This document shows positions 33,575-42,688 of a stretch of 43,073 bases of DNA, one piece after another. Location of the stretch: positions 1 to 43,073 of the forward strand of contig JAEYAU010000266.1 in the NCBI GenBank assembly GCA_023404705.1, in the 5' to 3' direction. The DNA is from Pseudomonadota bacterium. GTDB taxonomy: Bacteria; Pseudomonadota; Alphaproteobacteria; Rhizobiales; Xanthobacteraceae. The notes under the pieces were generated by a model. That model saw only the letters and a program-made list of their open reading frames with translations. It was not told the DNA's origin and searched no databases. Numbering within the stretch: position 1 is the stretch's first letter; every line of letters begins with the position of its first letter. The translations under genes and the position numbers were made by a program.

Positions 33575-35905
33575 ATGGAGTGGTCCATGCGCGCAGTGAA
33601 CATCGCCGGTGCGGGCGATGAGGTGTCCGATCCGCTTTCCCTCATGCGGCGTGCCGCAGCTTCCGCCAGCCGATTCCTCTCCCTGCTGACCGTGACGGCC
33701 GCGGCGCTCGTGGCGCCCGCGGGGCCTGCGGCGCTCGCTCAGGTCAGGCAGCCGAGCGTCCCGGCGCTGGTCACGCCCGGCGAGATGAAGTCCGGCGCGC
33801 TGCTGCTCAAGAGCAACCAGGACGGCCGCTATGTCGAGGCGCCGCGTCTCGGCACCGACATCGAGCTGTCGGTCAGCGGGCCCACGGTGCGCGCGCGCCT
33901 CACGCAGATCTTCCACAACCCGACCGAAGGCTGGGTCGAGGCCGTCTACGTCTATCCGATGTCGGAGGGCGGCGCGGTCGACACGCTCAAGATGGTGATC
34001 GGCGATCGCATCGTGATCGGCGAGATCAGGGAGCGGCAGGAAGCCAAGGTGATCTATGAGCGCGCCAAGGCGGCGGGCCAGAAGGCGACGCTGGTCGAGC
34101 AGGAGCGGCCGAACATCTTCACCAATTCGGTCGCCAATATCGGCCCCGGCGAAAGCGTGCTGGTGCAGATCGAATACCAGGAGCCCGTGCGCCAGTCGGG
34201 CGATGAGTTCTCGTTGCGCGTGCCTCTGGTCGTCGGCCCGCGCTACAATCCGGCACCGGTGGTGCAGACCGTGGAGTTCAGTCCCCAGAGTCAGGGCTGG
34301 GGGCAGGTCTCCGATCCGGTGCCGGACCGTTCTCGCATCGAGCCGCCGGTGCTCGATCCCGCCAAGCATTCGCCCGTCAATCCAGTCTCGATCTTCGTGC
34401 GCCTGCAGGCCGGCTTTCCGCTTGGCGTTGTGAAGAGCCACCACCATCAGGTGCGCGTCGAGAATGACGGCGAGGAGACGCGGCTCATCCGCCTGGACGG
34501 CAATGCGGTGCCGGCGGACCGCGACTTCGAGCTCACGTGGCGGCCGGCCGCGAGCCAGGCGCCGTCGGTTGGCCTCTTCCGCGAGCGCGTCGGCGATGCC
34601 GACTACCTGCTCGCCTTCGTGACGCCGCCGGCGCTCGCGCAGGACAAGGCCGAGGACGCGCGTCCGCGCGAGATCATCTTCGTGATCGACAATTCGGGCT
34701 CCATGGGCGGCACGTCCATGGCGCAGGCGAAGGCGAGCTTGCTCTACGCGCTCGGCCGGCTGAAGCCGACCGACCGCTTCAACGTGATCCGCTTCGACGA
34801 CACCATGGATGTGCTGTTCCGCGACACGGTGCCGGGCGACGTCGATCACATCTACCAGGCCCGCGCGTTCGTCTCCGCCCTCGAGGCGCGCGGCGGCACC
34901 GAGATGCTGCCGCCGCTCAAGGCCGCGCTCACGGATCCGCGTGCCGGCGACGCGAGCTTTCTGCGCCAGGTGGTGTTCATCACGGACGGCGCAGTCGGCA
35001 ACGAGCAGCAGCTGTTCGACACCATCACGGCCATGCGCGGACGCTCGCGCGTGTTCATGGTCGGCATCGGCTCGGCGCCGAACTCGTTCCTGATGAACCG
35101 CGCCGCCGAGCTCGGGCGTGGCACCTTCACGCATATCGGCTCAACCGAGCAGGTCGACACGCGCATGCGCGCGCTGTTCGAGAAGCTGGAAAGCCCGGTG
35201 GTGACGAACCTGCAGGCAAATCTGTCCGGCGCACGCGCCGACATGACGCCCGCCATGCTGCCGGACATCTATCGCGGTGAGCCGCTGGTGCTGGCCGCTC
35301 GTATCGGCTCGCTCAGCGGCACGCTCGAGGTGAAGGGCATGGTCGGCGACCAGCCCTGGATCGTGCGCCTGCCGGTCGCCAATGCGGCGGAAGGCCAGGG
35401 CCTCTCCAAGGTGTGGGCGCGCCGCAAGATCGCGGACGCCGAGGTGCTGCGCACGCTGCGCCGGCTGGGCATGGACGAAGCCGACAAGCAGATCCTCGCG
35501 CTCGCGCTTGAGCATGGTCTCGTCACGCGGCTCACCAGCCTGGTGGCGGTCGACAAGACGCCGAGCCGTCCCGAGGGCGCGCGGCTCACGCGGGCCGAGC
35601 TGCCGCTCAACCTGCCGGCCGGCTGGGAGTTCGACAAAGTGTTTCGCGATCGCGCGCCGCTGCCGCGGCCCGATGCGACCGAGACGCGCCGCGCCGATGC
35701 CGACGACATGCTGCGGCTCGCCGCCGCCGGCGCCGTCGCGCAGACCGCCAAGCCCGTGCCGATGATGAAGGCGCAGGGGGGCGTGCAGCTGCCGAAGACC
35801 GCGACCGACGCGGAGCTGCGCATGCTGTTCGGTCTCCTCTTCCTCATGGCGAGCCTGCTGCTGCTCGCCCTGCGCCGGATGATGCGGACGGAGGCGCATG
35901 CCTGA
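33575..35905 (+). CDS. VIT and vWA domain sortase-target protein
   Basis: The 776-residue exported protein matches the 'marine proteobacterial sortase target' type. A signal segment at about 32-56 ends ALAQ. A VIT domain follows (YVYPMSEGGAV and RQEAKVIYERAKAAGQKAT as landmarks), then a vWA domain with the MIDAS motif DNSGS at 372-376. The C-terminus has LPKTA at 739-743, a hydrophobic stretch and the basic RRMMR tail: a sortase sorting signal. The next gene is the matching sortase. Start uncertain: ATG 33575, or ATG 33587 which has GGAG six bases upstream. Confidence 0.93.
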   Translation: MEWSMRAVNIAGAGDEVSDPLSLMRRAAASASRFLSLLTVTAAALVAPAGPAALAQVRQPSVPALVTPGEMKSGALLLKSNQDGRYVEAPRLGTDIELSVSGPTVRARLTQIFHNPTEGWVEAVYVYPMSEGGAVDTLKMVIGDRIVIGEIRERQEAKVIYERAKAAGQKATLVEQERPNIFTNSVANIGPGESVLVQIEYQEPVRQSGDEFSLRVPLVVGPRYNPAPVVQTVEFSPQSQGWGQVSDPVPDRSRIEPPVLDPAKHSPVNPVSIFVRLQAGFPLGVVKSHHHQVRVENDGEETRLIRLDGNAVPADRDFELTWRPAASQAPSVGLFRERVGDADYLLAFVTPPALAQDKAEDARPREIIFVIDNSGSMGGTSMAQAKASLLYALGRLKPTDRFNVIRFDDTMDVLFRDTVPGDVDHIYQARAFVSALEARGGTEMLPPLKAALTDPRAGDASFLRQVVFITDGAVGNEQQLFDTITAMRGRSRVFMVGIGSAPNSFLMNRAAELGRGTFTHIGSTEQVDTRMRALFEKLESPVVTNLQANLSGARADMTPAMLPDIYRGEPLVLAARIGSLSGTLEVKGMVGDQPWIVRLPVANAAEGQGLSKVWARRKIADAEVLRTLRRLGMDEADKQILALALEHGLVTRLTSLVAVDKTPSRPEGARLTRAELPLNLPAGWEFDKVFRDRAPLPRPDATETRRADADDMLRLAAAGAVAQTAKPVPMMKAQGGVQLPKTATDAELRMLFGLLFLMASLLLLALRRMMRTEAHA

Positions 35906-36051
35906 TGAACTTCTCCTCTGGCTCGCGGCCAACCGGGCCAGTGGAGGGAGGGAGCTAGAGTCCCCGCCAATCTCGCGGCTTCCTCCCGGCGCGCACGCAG
36001 TCCCTCCTCACGGGTTGCGTGCGCGCATCTTTTTCCCTCGGAGTGATGACC

Positions 36052-36639
36052 ATGCGCAGAGCTGTTCGTATCGCGGCCTTGCTGCTGGGCCTCGCGGGCC
36101 TTGTGCTGGTTTCGCAGGGCCTCTGGATCCACGCCAAGGCGCTGCTGGCGCAAGTGCTGCTCGAACGCGCCTTCGCACAGACGGTGGCAACGCACAGTGT
36201 GGTCAAGCCCTGGTCCTGGGCCGACACTTGGCCGGTGGCGCGTATCGCGGTGCCGCGCCTCGGCCGCCACGTCATCGCGCTCGCAGGCTCGAGCGGCCAG
36301 GCGCTCGCCTTCGGCCCCGGCCATGTCGAGCTCACGCCCGAAGCCGGCGATCCCGGCACCGCGATCTATGCGGCGCATCGCGACACGCATTTCGCGTTTC
36401 TCGCGCACGTCGTAGCCGGCGACGAGATCCGCGTCACGCGCCGCGACGGCGCACAACTGAGCTTCCGCGTCACCCACACCTCGATCGTGCGCTTCGACCA
36501 GTCCGGCGTCGACGCGCTGGCGCCCGGCCGCCGCCTGGTGCTGGCGACCTGCTGGCCGTTCGACGCCAAGACGGACGGGCCGTGGCGCTATCTGGTGCAT
36601 GCCGAGCAGGTGCAGGAGACCGCGCCGTCAATCGATTGA
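36052..36639 (+). CDS. Class GN sortase (Gram-negative dedicated sortase)
   Basis: The 195-residue protein has an N-terminal membrane anchor at about 4-24 and a sortase barrel. His109 in AAHRDTHF, Cys167 in LATCWPF and Arg179 in GPWRYLV form the catalytic triad. Class GN sortases in proteobacteria cut one dedicated LPxTA-type substrate, here surely the vWA protein 146 bases upstream. I chose ATG 36052, eight bases after GGAG; ATG 36046 is too close to that site. What the cut substrate is attached to in Gram-negative cells is not established. Confidence 0.93.
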   Translation: MRRAVRIAALLLGLAGLVLVSQGLWIHAKALLAQVLLERAFAQTVATHSVVKPWSWADTWPVARIAVPRLGRHVIALAGSSGQALAFGPGHVELTPEAGDPGTAIYAAHRDTHFAFLAHVVAGDEIRVTRRDGAQLSFRVTHTSIVRFDQSGVDALAPGRRLVLATCWPFDAKTDGPWRYLVHAEQVQETAPSID

Positions 36640-36765
36640 ATCCGTTTGCGAACGCAATGACTGGTTGACAAGCTCCGCTGCGGCGCGCGAACCTCGCGGC
36701 CGGGAATGGGGCCGCGTCATGAGCGTGATCGATAGGTCGGCCGCGTTGTGGATCGGGGGCGTCTG

Positions 36766-38085
36766 ATGGCGGAGCCCGCAGCCACCAGCTTAGCCAATCC
36801 TCCGCCCGCCAACTTCCGGGGCATCGCGACGAGCTTGGCGCTGATCGCGGTCACGCTCGTCATCGGCAGCTTCTGCATCATCACGTTGGCGGCGACGCTG
36901 ACCCAGGGCCGCATCACCAGCCTCACGATCGACGGCGTCGCGGTGAACATCTGGAAGCTCGATGGCATCCGGGTGGCCTGGAACGAGATCAAGACGCAGC
37001 AGCGGGCGCATGCCAACGAGCAGGCGAAATACGAGCGGGAGCTCAGCGCGCTGCAGCAGAACACCGCGGATCTGGGGGAAAGGAATATCAACGCGAACAC
37101 CACGGTTCTCGATCTCTTGGGTCAGGTCGCGATTCGCGCGCAAGCCGCCGATCCGGATCTCGCCGGGGCGTTGCACCAAGAGACGGACCTGGAAAAGCGA
37201 TTGGAGAAGGTCCGTGCCGCGCAGGCGGCTCTGCGGGCAAAACCCGAGCTTGGTCTCGGCACGGTTCTCGACGCGCTGGACCGCGCGCTCGAGGATTATC
37301 GCAAGACGACCAATGCGCTGTTGGTTGCCAGCGCGCGCGGCAACGACATCGTCGAGCGCGCGCGGAAGCTCGATGAGCTTCAGAAGCAGGACGAGAAGTT
37401 GGCCGAAGCGGTGCTCGCGCGCCTGAAGAATCCCCTCGACCCGCCGACCCGCATCCGGATCGAGAACGCGCTCTACGAGCTGGGGCCGTCCTCCGAAGGC
37501 AAGAGTCTGATGAACTGGCTCGTCACGCAGCATCCGGACGTGCTCGCGCTTTCGCTCGTTATCCTCATGGGCATGCTGGGAAGCTCGCTGCAGATGCTGC
37601 TGTCGTTCTACCGCTTCGGACGGGCCGAGCCGATCGGCTGGTACTTCCTGCGGCTGAGCGCGGGCGCCATCACGGCGCTGGTCATCTTCATCGTCGCCAA
37701 GGCCGGCGTTCCGGTCATTGCCGATGCGTCGCGGCTCTCCGGCGATGCCCCGATCAATCCTTACTTCGTCTCGTTCCTCGCCATCATCTCGGGCCTCTTG
37801 TCCGAACGGGCCGTGATCTCGGTGCAGAACCAGGGCGAGCGGCTGTTCGGCGGCACCGAGGGCGAACCCGACCGCTGGGCGCGCGCCGACGTCGAGAAGC
37901 AGCTCACCGCGCAAGGCCTGACGGCCAAGACGCTCGGGGACTACCTCGGGCGCAACGAGGAGGAGACCGACGCGATCGTGAAGGGCGAGCAGAAGGCGAC
38001 GCCCGAGCAGCAGCGGACCATCGCGGTCTATCTCCGGCAAGAGCAGCGCGAGCTGTTCACCGACATTCCCCCCAAGGGGCGTTGA
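36766..38085 (+). CDS. Unrecognised membrane protein with long coiled-coil region
   Basis: I do not recognise this 439-residue protein. It has one membrane helix at about 20-44 and a long charged helical region at about 73-222, likely coiled coil. Three more hydrophobic segments follow near 258-282, 292-318 and 333-348, the last reading PYFVSFLAIISGLLSERA. A hydrophilic tail of about 80 residues includes RNEEETDAIVKGEQK. With four crossings both termini would face the cytosol and the coil the periplasm. ATG 36766 follows GGGGG by about six bases. It lies 126 bases after the sortase gene and just before a small secreted protein gene. Confidence 0.75.
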   Translation: MAEPAATSLANPPPANFRGIATSLALIAVTLVIGSFCIITLAATLTQGRITSLTIDGVAVNIWKLDGIRVAWNEIKTQQRAHANEQAKYERELSALQQNTADLGERNINANTTVLDLLGQVAIRAQAADPDLAGALHQETDLEKRLEKVRAAQAALRAKPELGLGTVLDALDRALEDYRKTTNALLVASARGNDIVERARKLDELQKQDEKLAEAVLARLKNPLDPPTRIRIENALYELGPSSEGKSLMNWLVTQHPDVLALSLVILMGMLGSSLQMLLSFYRFGRAEPIGWYFLRLSAGAITALVIFIVAKAGVPVIADASRLSGDAPINPYFVSFLAIISGLLSERAVISVQNQGERLFGGTEGEPDRWARADVEKQLTAQGLTAKTLGDYLGRNEEETDAIVKGEQKATPEQQRTIAVYLRQEQRELFTDIPPKGR

Positions 38086-38113
38086 GCCGCATGCAATGCC
38101 GGGAGGCATAGGC

Positions 38114-38602
38114 GTGACCCTGGCGATCCGCCTGATCATGGCGGCCAGCACTCTCGTCGCACTGACGGGCGCCGAAGCCGCGCAGCTCGGCAGCCGCTTG
38201 GACAGCCGGGACGGCTTGCACAGGAGCACGCCCTATGGGGCCTTGTTCTTCAACGAGGGTGCGATCGACAAAGCCCAGAACCGGAGCTTGCGAAATTACG
38301 TGAGCGTGGAGGGCGAGGGCGATCTCGTTCTGCCGCGCCAGGCCGGCTACTGCTTTCTGTTCAATCACCGCCTGCTCACCGGCCACAATCTTCTGCGGAG
38401 CTATCGGGCGACGATCACCAAATGGACGTCCGGTACGCGGCAGCGCGCGGACTCGGTCAGCGGGACCTTCATCCGCAACGGCGACAATCCGTCCAATATT
38501 CCGCCCGACGTGTGCGTGAGCGGCCTGCTGGATGTCACGCGCGTGGAGATTCAGTTCAGCTTCGACGGCGCGGTCAGCCGCAGCATCGCGTTCGACCGCT
38601 GA
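38114..38602 (+). CDS. Unrecognised small secreted protein
   Basis: I do not recognise this 162-residue protein. A signal peptide at 1-23 (ending TGAEAA) is followed by a beta-rich mature part with two cysteines, in GYCFLF and DVCVSG, that may pair. RSLRNYVSVEGEGDLVLP and RVEIQFSFDGAVS look like strands of a small barrel. I chose GTG 38114, seven bases after GGGAGG; an ATG at 38096 has no ribosome site and lengthens the signal peptide oddly. It is 28 bases after the coiled-coil membrane gene and probably cotranscribed with it. Confidence 0.7.
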   Translation: MTLAIRLIMAASTLVALTGAEAAQLGSRLDSRDGLHRSTPYGALFFNEGAIDKAQNRSLRNYVSVEGEGDLVLPRQAGYCFLFNHRLLTGHNLLRSYRATITKWTSGTRQRADSVSGTFIRNGDNPSNIPPDVCVSGLLDVTRVEIQFSFDGAVSRSIAFDR

Positions 38603-38621
38603 GAGTGCCGCCGCAAAGGGA

Positions 38622-38645
38622 AACGGGGGCCCTGCGGCCCCCGTT
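38622..38645. terminator. Strong hairpin between convergent genes, probable bidirectional terminator
   Basis: AACGGGGGCC (38622-38631) and GGCCCCCGTT (38636-38645) form a ten-base stem with a four-base loop. It lies between the secreted protein gene and the convergent L,D-transpeptidase gene. The T-runs on both sides are short, so its termination strength is uncertain. Confidence 0.65.
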
Positions 38646-38669
38646 CACATTTCAGGCTGTGCGCTACGC

Positions 38670-39872
38670 TCAGCGCGTCAGCACGATGAAGTCTGTGCCC
38701 TTGCCGGTCTCCGGGCCGAGGCCCTGGTCGGAGACGATGAGCGAGGCGCCGGCGGACATCAGGGAGGCGATGCGCTCCTGGGCGTCCTGCGGGATCGTGA
38801 TGCGGTCGAGCGCGCCGGCGGCCGAGAGCGTGATCTCACCCGTCTTGGAAGGCACGGACACGACGTTCCAGCGCACCTTCTGGTCCTCGACCGAGAGGGC
38901 CGTGAACACATGGGTGCCGAGCGCCTCGGCCGGGCGGTCGATGGTCACCGGCGTATCAAACACCGGCGCGAAGCCCTTGCGCACGTAGAGCTTGCCTTCC
39001 TTGCGGCTGATGAAGACCGAGACCGGGCCTGCCTTCAGGCCGGCGTCGGGCGCGGTGGCGGCCGGCGCGTCGGTGGCGGTCTGCGCGAGCGGCTTGAAGC
39101 CGACGAGCTGCGCCATCTTCAAGGTGTTGTCGGCGGCGTCGAGCGAAGCCGCCGAGAGCGGCGCGGGGTTCAGACGCGACACCAGCGCGGGCTTCTCGGC
39201 CGGCGCGAACAGCTTGGCATGCGCGATCTCGACCGGGGTCGGCTGGCCGCGCGTGATGATCACGCGGGCGCCGAGCTTCGAGACGCCGAAGAGCTGGCTC
39301 ACGAAGGCCTCGGGCAGGCGGATGCAGCCGTGCGAGGCCGGATAGTTCGGAACGATGCCCTGGTGCAGCGCGAGGCCCGACCAGGTGATGCGATGCATGT
39401 AGTGCATCGGCGCGCTGTCGTAGAGATTGGAGAAGTGCCAGCGGTCCTTCTCGATCACGCTGAACACGCCGGTCGGCGTCGGATGCGCGGCGGTGCCGGT
39501 CGAGACGCGCGAGCGCGCGATCTCATGGCCGTTCGCGTAGACGGTGAGCTGCTGCTTATCGAGGGACACGATGAGGGTCATCGGGCCCTTGGCCTTGGCG
39601 GCGAATTCGGGATCGACCTTCGGCTGCGCCGGCCCGGGCCGGTGCTTCGGCCGCGACACTTTCGGACGATCAGCTTCGATCGCGGGGCGCTGGTAATAGG
39701 GCTGGTAGGCGGGCTGGTACTCGCGCTGGAAGCCACCGAACAGGAAGGCGTTGGCGGGCGCCGCGCTGCCCGCGAGCATCGCGAGGCCGACGCCGGCCGT
39801 CATGGCGGCGCCGAGAAGGCCCTTGCGGACATTGCGAAGATTTTGCCCCTTGGGCGCGAGATACGCGGTCAC
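38670..39872 (-). CDS. L,D-transpeptidase (YkuD domain)
   Basis: The 400-residue exported enzyme makes 3-3 cross-links in peptidoglycan or attaches proteins to it. A signal segment at about 17-42 is followed by a Tyr/Pro-rich linker (QPAYQPYYQRP). The YkuD domain lies near 97-222, with His170 in ALHQG and the catalytic SHGCIR motif (His181, Cys183). A second half of about 170 residues at the C-terminus repeats strand-like patterns (GPVSVFISRKEGKLYVRKG) resembling the domain without its cysteine. The start is GTG 39872 with GGGGGA five bases upstream. Confidence 0.93.
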   Translation of the reverse strand: MTAYLAPKGQNLRNVRKGLLGAAMTAGVGLAMLAGSAAPANAFLFGGFQREYQPAYQPYYQRPAIEADRPKVSRPKHRPGPAQPKVDPEFAAKAKGPMTLIVSLDKQQLTVYANGHEIARSRVSTGTAAHPTPTGVFSVIEKDRWHFSNLYDSAPMHYMHRITWSGLALHQGIVPNYPASHGCIRLPEAFVSQLFGVSKLGARVIITRGQPTPVEIAHAKLFAPAEKPALVSRLNPAPLSAASLDAADNTLKMAQLVGFKPLAQTATDAPAATAPDAGLKAGPVSVFISRKEGKLYVRKGFAPVFDTPVTIDRPAEALGTHVFTALSVEDQKVRWNVVSVPSKTGEITLSAAGALDRITIPQDAQERIASLMSAGASLIVSDQGLGPETGKGTDFIVLTR

Positions 39873-39911
39873 GAAATCCCCCTAGTCGATGCGGCGCGAG
39901 CTTTTGACGCA

Positions 39912-39923
39912 ATTTGCGCAAAT
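39912..39923. promoter_or_regulatory. Perfect palindrome upstream of the L,D-transpeptidase gene
   Basis: ATTTGCGCAAAT at 39912-39923 is a perfect 12-base palindrome, 40 bases upstream of the L,D-transpeptidase start. TTGACG at 39904-39909 on the plus strand lies next to it and could be a -35 box for DUF4112. AT-rich palindromes are scarce here, so an operator is plausible. Confidence 0.4.
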
Positions 39924-40055
39924 ATCGCCCTAACGCCGGGCCACATCTGGTTCGCAGGGTTAGTCGTCTGTTGCCGGAAAAGGTTCGACCGCACCATCGG
40001 CAGGAACCCCGGCGTAAGGGCGGGCGTTGCCGGAGGACGCGAGAGGTGCCGCTGA

Positions 40056-40487
40056 ATGGATCGGACTTGGCAGGATCGGAGTTGGGATAATCAGGCTCGG
40101 CGCGATGCCGAGATCTTGCCGCCGCGCAGAGGGGAGCGCGAGGCGCTGGAGCGCCTGGACCGGCTCGCCCGCCTGCTCGACACGGCGGTGCTGATCCCCG
40201 GCACCTCGATCCGCTTCGGGGCCGATGCGGTGCTCGGCCTCGTCCCGGGCATCGGCGACCTGATCACCACGCTGGTGTCGAGCTATATCGTCTACGAGGC
40301 GCATCGCCTGGGCGCGCCGAAGCGGCTGATCGCGCGCATGATCGGCAATGTGGTGCTGGACAGCACGCTCGGCGCCATCCCGCTCGCGGGCGACGTGTTC
40401 GACGTGCTCTGGCGCGCCAACCGCCGCAATGTCGCCCTGCTGCGCGAGCACCTCACCAAGCCCGGCGTGACCTCGCGGCTTGCCTGA
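40056..40487 (+). CDS. DUF4112 domain-containing protein
   Basis: The 143-residue protein has the DUF4112 core. LDRLARLLDTAVLIPGTSIRFG is followed by the hydrophobic hairpin VLGLVPGIGDLITTLVSSYIVYEA, and GAIPLAGDVFDVLWRANRRN is the closing signature (landmarks). It is a small membrane protein of unknown role. AGAGG lies nine bases before the ATG. It is divergent from the L,D-transpeptidase gene and 87 bases before argG, which has its own promoter candidate. Confidence 0.92.
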   Translation: MDRTWQDRSWDNQARRDAEILPPRRGEREALERLDRLARLLDTAVLIPGTSIRFGADAVLGLVPGIGDLITTLVSSYIVYEAHRLGAPKRLIARMIGNVVLDSTLGAIPLAGDVFDVLWRANRRNVALLREHLTKPGVTSRLA

Positions 40488-40521
40488 GCGGCGGTTCTGG
40501 CCTAAGTCCGCGCCCGGCTGG

Positions 40522-40552
40522 TTGACAGACAACACCGGCTGTTAACCGTAAT
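40522..40552 (+). promoter_or_regulatory. Candidate promoter of argG
   Basis: TTGACA at 40522-40527 is a perfect -35 box. The best -10 candidate is CGTAAT at 40547-40552, with a long 19-base spacing, so the -10 call is weak. It lies just upstream of the argG start at 40575. Confidence 0.45.
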
Positions 40553-40574
40553 CAGAACACGCGCGGATCCCGAC

Positions 40575-41804
<1,230 letters not shown>

Positions 41805-41833
41805 GAGCGCGGGCCGCGGGTGCTCCCTTCGAT

Positions 41834-41983
41834 CCGTCACCCTGAGGTGCTCGGCACGCCGTGCCGAGCCTCGAAGGGCGACGGCCCGGGCGGTGCAGCA
41901 AGCTTGCTGAGAGGGCTCGGCCGTTCATCCCGAGGCTCGCGCTCGTCGCTGCGCGACGAGCCCTCGCACCCCACGATGACGGG
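41834..41983. repeat. Palindromic intergenic repeat, family 2, copy 2
   Basis: This is the second copy of the element at 24290-24441. It again lies between convergent genes (argG and tetR). The first hairpin reads CTCGGCACGCCGTGCCGAG (41850-41868): the tip bases differ from copy 1 but still pair. The second hairpin (41941-41961) keeps both nine-base arms and changes only the loop. The right end is slightly degraded (CCCCACGATGACGG). Confidence 0.88.
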
Positions 41984-42033
41984 ATCTGGCGTTCCGCTTG
42001 CGGCGACCTTGCGCCCTCGCCATCGCGGCCGTT

Positions 42034-42606
42034 CTACGACGCGATCAGCCGCTTGGCGGCCTGCGCCGCGGAGGCGCCGTAGCTGCGGTCGCCGTGGATC
42101 AGCATCAGCGCCATGGCGCCTTCGAGCAGCAGCCGCGTCTCGCGCGCGGCGCGGCGGGCGTCGCGCACCTTGCGGCGCGCGAACTCGCCCACGAGCCAGT
42201 CCTCGAGCGCGGCCTTATGGCGGCGCGCGATCTTGCGCGCCGGATGCCCCGGCAGGTCGGCGAGCTCCATGACCAGGCGTGTGAAGCCCGAGCCTTCGAA
42301 GCGCGGCTTTGCGGCCCAGTGGTCGAGATCGGCGAACAGGCGGTCGATCATGGCGCCGGCGCCGTCCGGCAGCTCCTCGGTCCAGCGCCGCACGCGCGCC
42401 AGCGCGAGCTCGTGCTGGAATTCGAGCACGGCCGCGAGCAGGGCATCCTTGCTCTCGAAGTGGCTGTAGAGCGTGCGCTTGGTGACGCCGGAGGCTTCCG
42501 CGACCTCGTCGACGCCCACGCGTACGAAGCCCCTGCGATAGAACAGGCCGTAGGCGTTCTCGAGAATGCGCTTGCGGGTTGGTTGGGACGAACGCGGCAC
42601 CGTCAT
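42034..42606 (-). CDS. TetR/AcrR-family transcriptional regulator
   Basis: The 190-residue repressor-type protein has the TetR DNA-binding domain at about 9-57: RILENAYGLFYRRGF, VDEVAEASGVTKRTLYSHF and ESKDALLAAVL. A variable ligand domain follows. It is divergent from the mandelate racemase-like gene, with 82 bases between starts and a candidate operator in that gap. It therefore probably controls that gene and itself. The inducer is unknown. Confidence 0.94.
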   Translation of the reverse strand: MTVPRSSQPTRKRILENAYGLFYRRGFVRVGVDEVAEASGVTKRTLYSHFESKDALLAAVLEFQHELALARVRRWTEELPDGAGAMIDRLFADLDHWAAKPRFEGSGFTRLVMELADLPGHPARKIARRHKAALEDWLVGEFARRKVRDARRAARETRLLLEGAMALMLIHGDRSYGASAAQAAKRLIAS

Positions 42607-42620
42607 CTATCCTTTGTTTG

Positions 42621-42640
42621 TATACCGACCAGTGAGTTTA
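42621..42640. promoter_or_regulatory. Candidate TetR-family operator
   Basis: TATACCGACC at 42621-42630 and AGTGAGTTTA at 42631-42640 form an imperfect inverted repeat (six of ten positions match). It resembles the ACCGACC/GGTCGGT-type operators of TetR proteins. It lies 15 bases before the tetR start and 49 bases before the racemase-like start. Confidence 0.5.
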
Positions 42641-42688
42641 CTTTGCGTGCGGGGGTCGGCAACCCTGACGGCGATCCAGGAGATCGCC

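Noticed and set aside
36790..38229. 479-codon minus-strand open frame opposite the coiled-coil membrane gene
   Set aside because: The plus-strand frame has a good ribosome site, membrane helices and coiled-coil periodicity; the minus frame has none of these.
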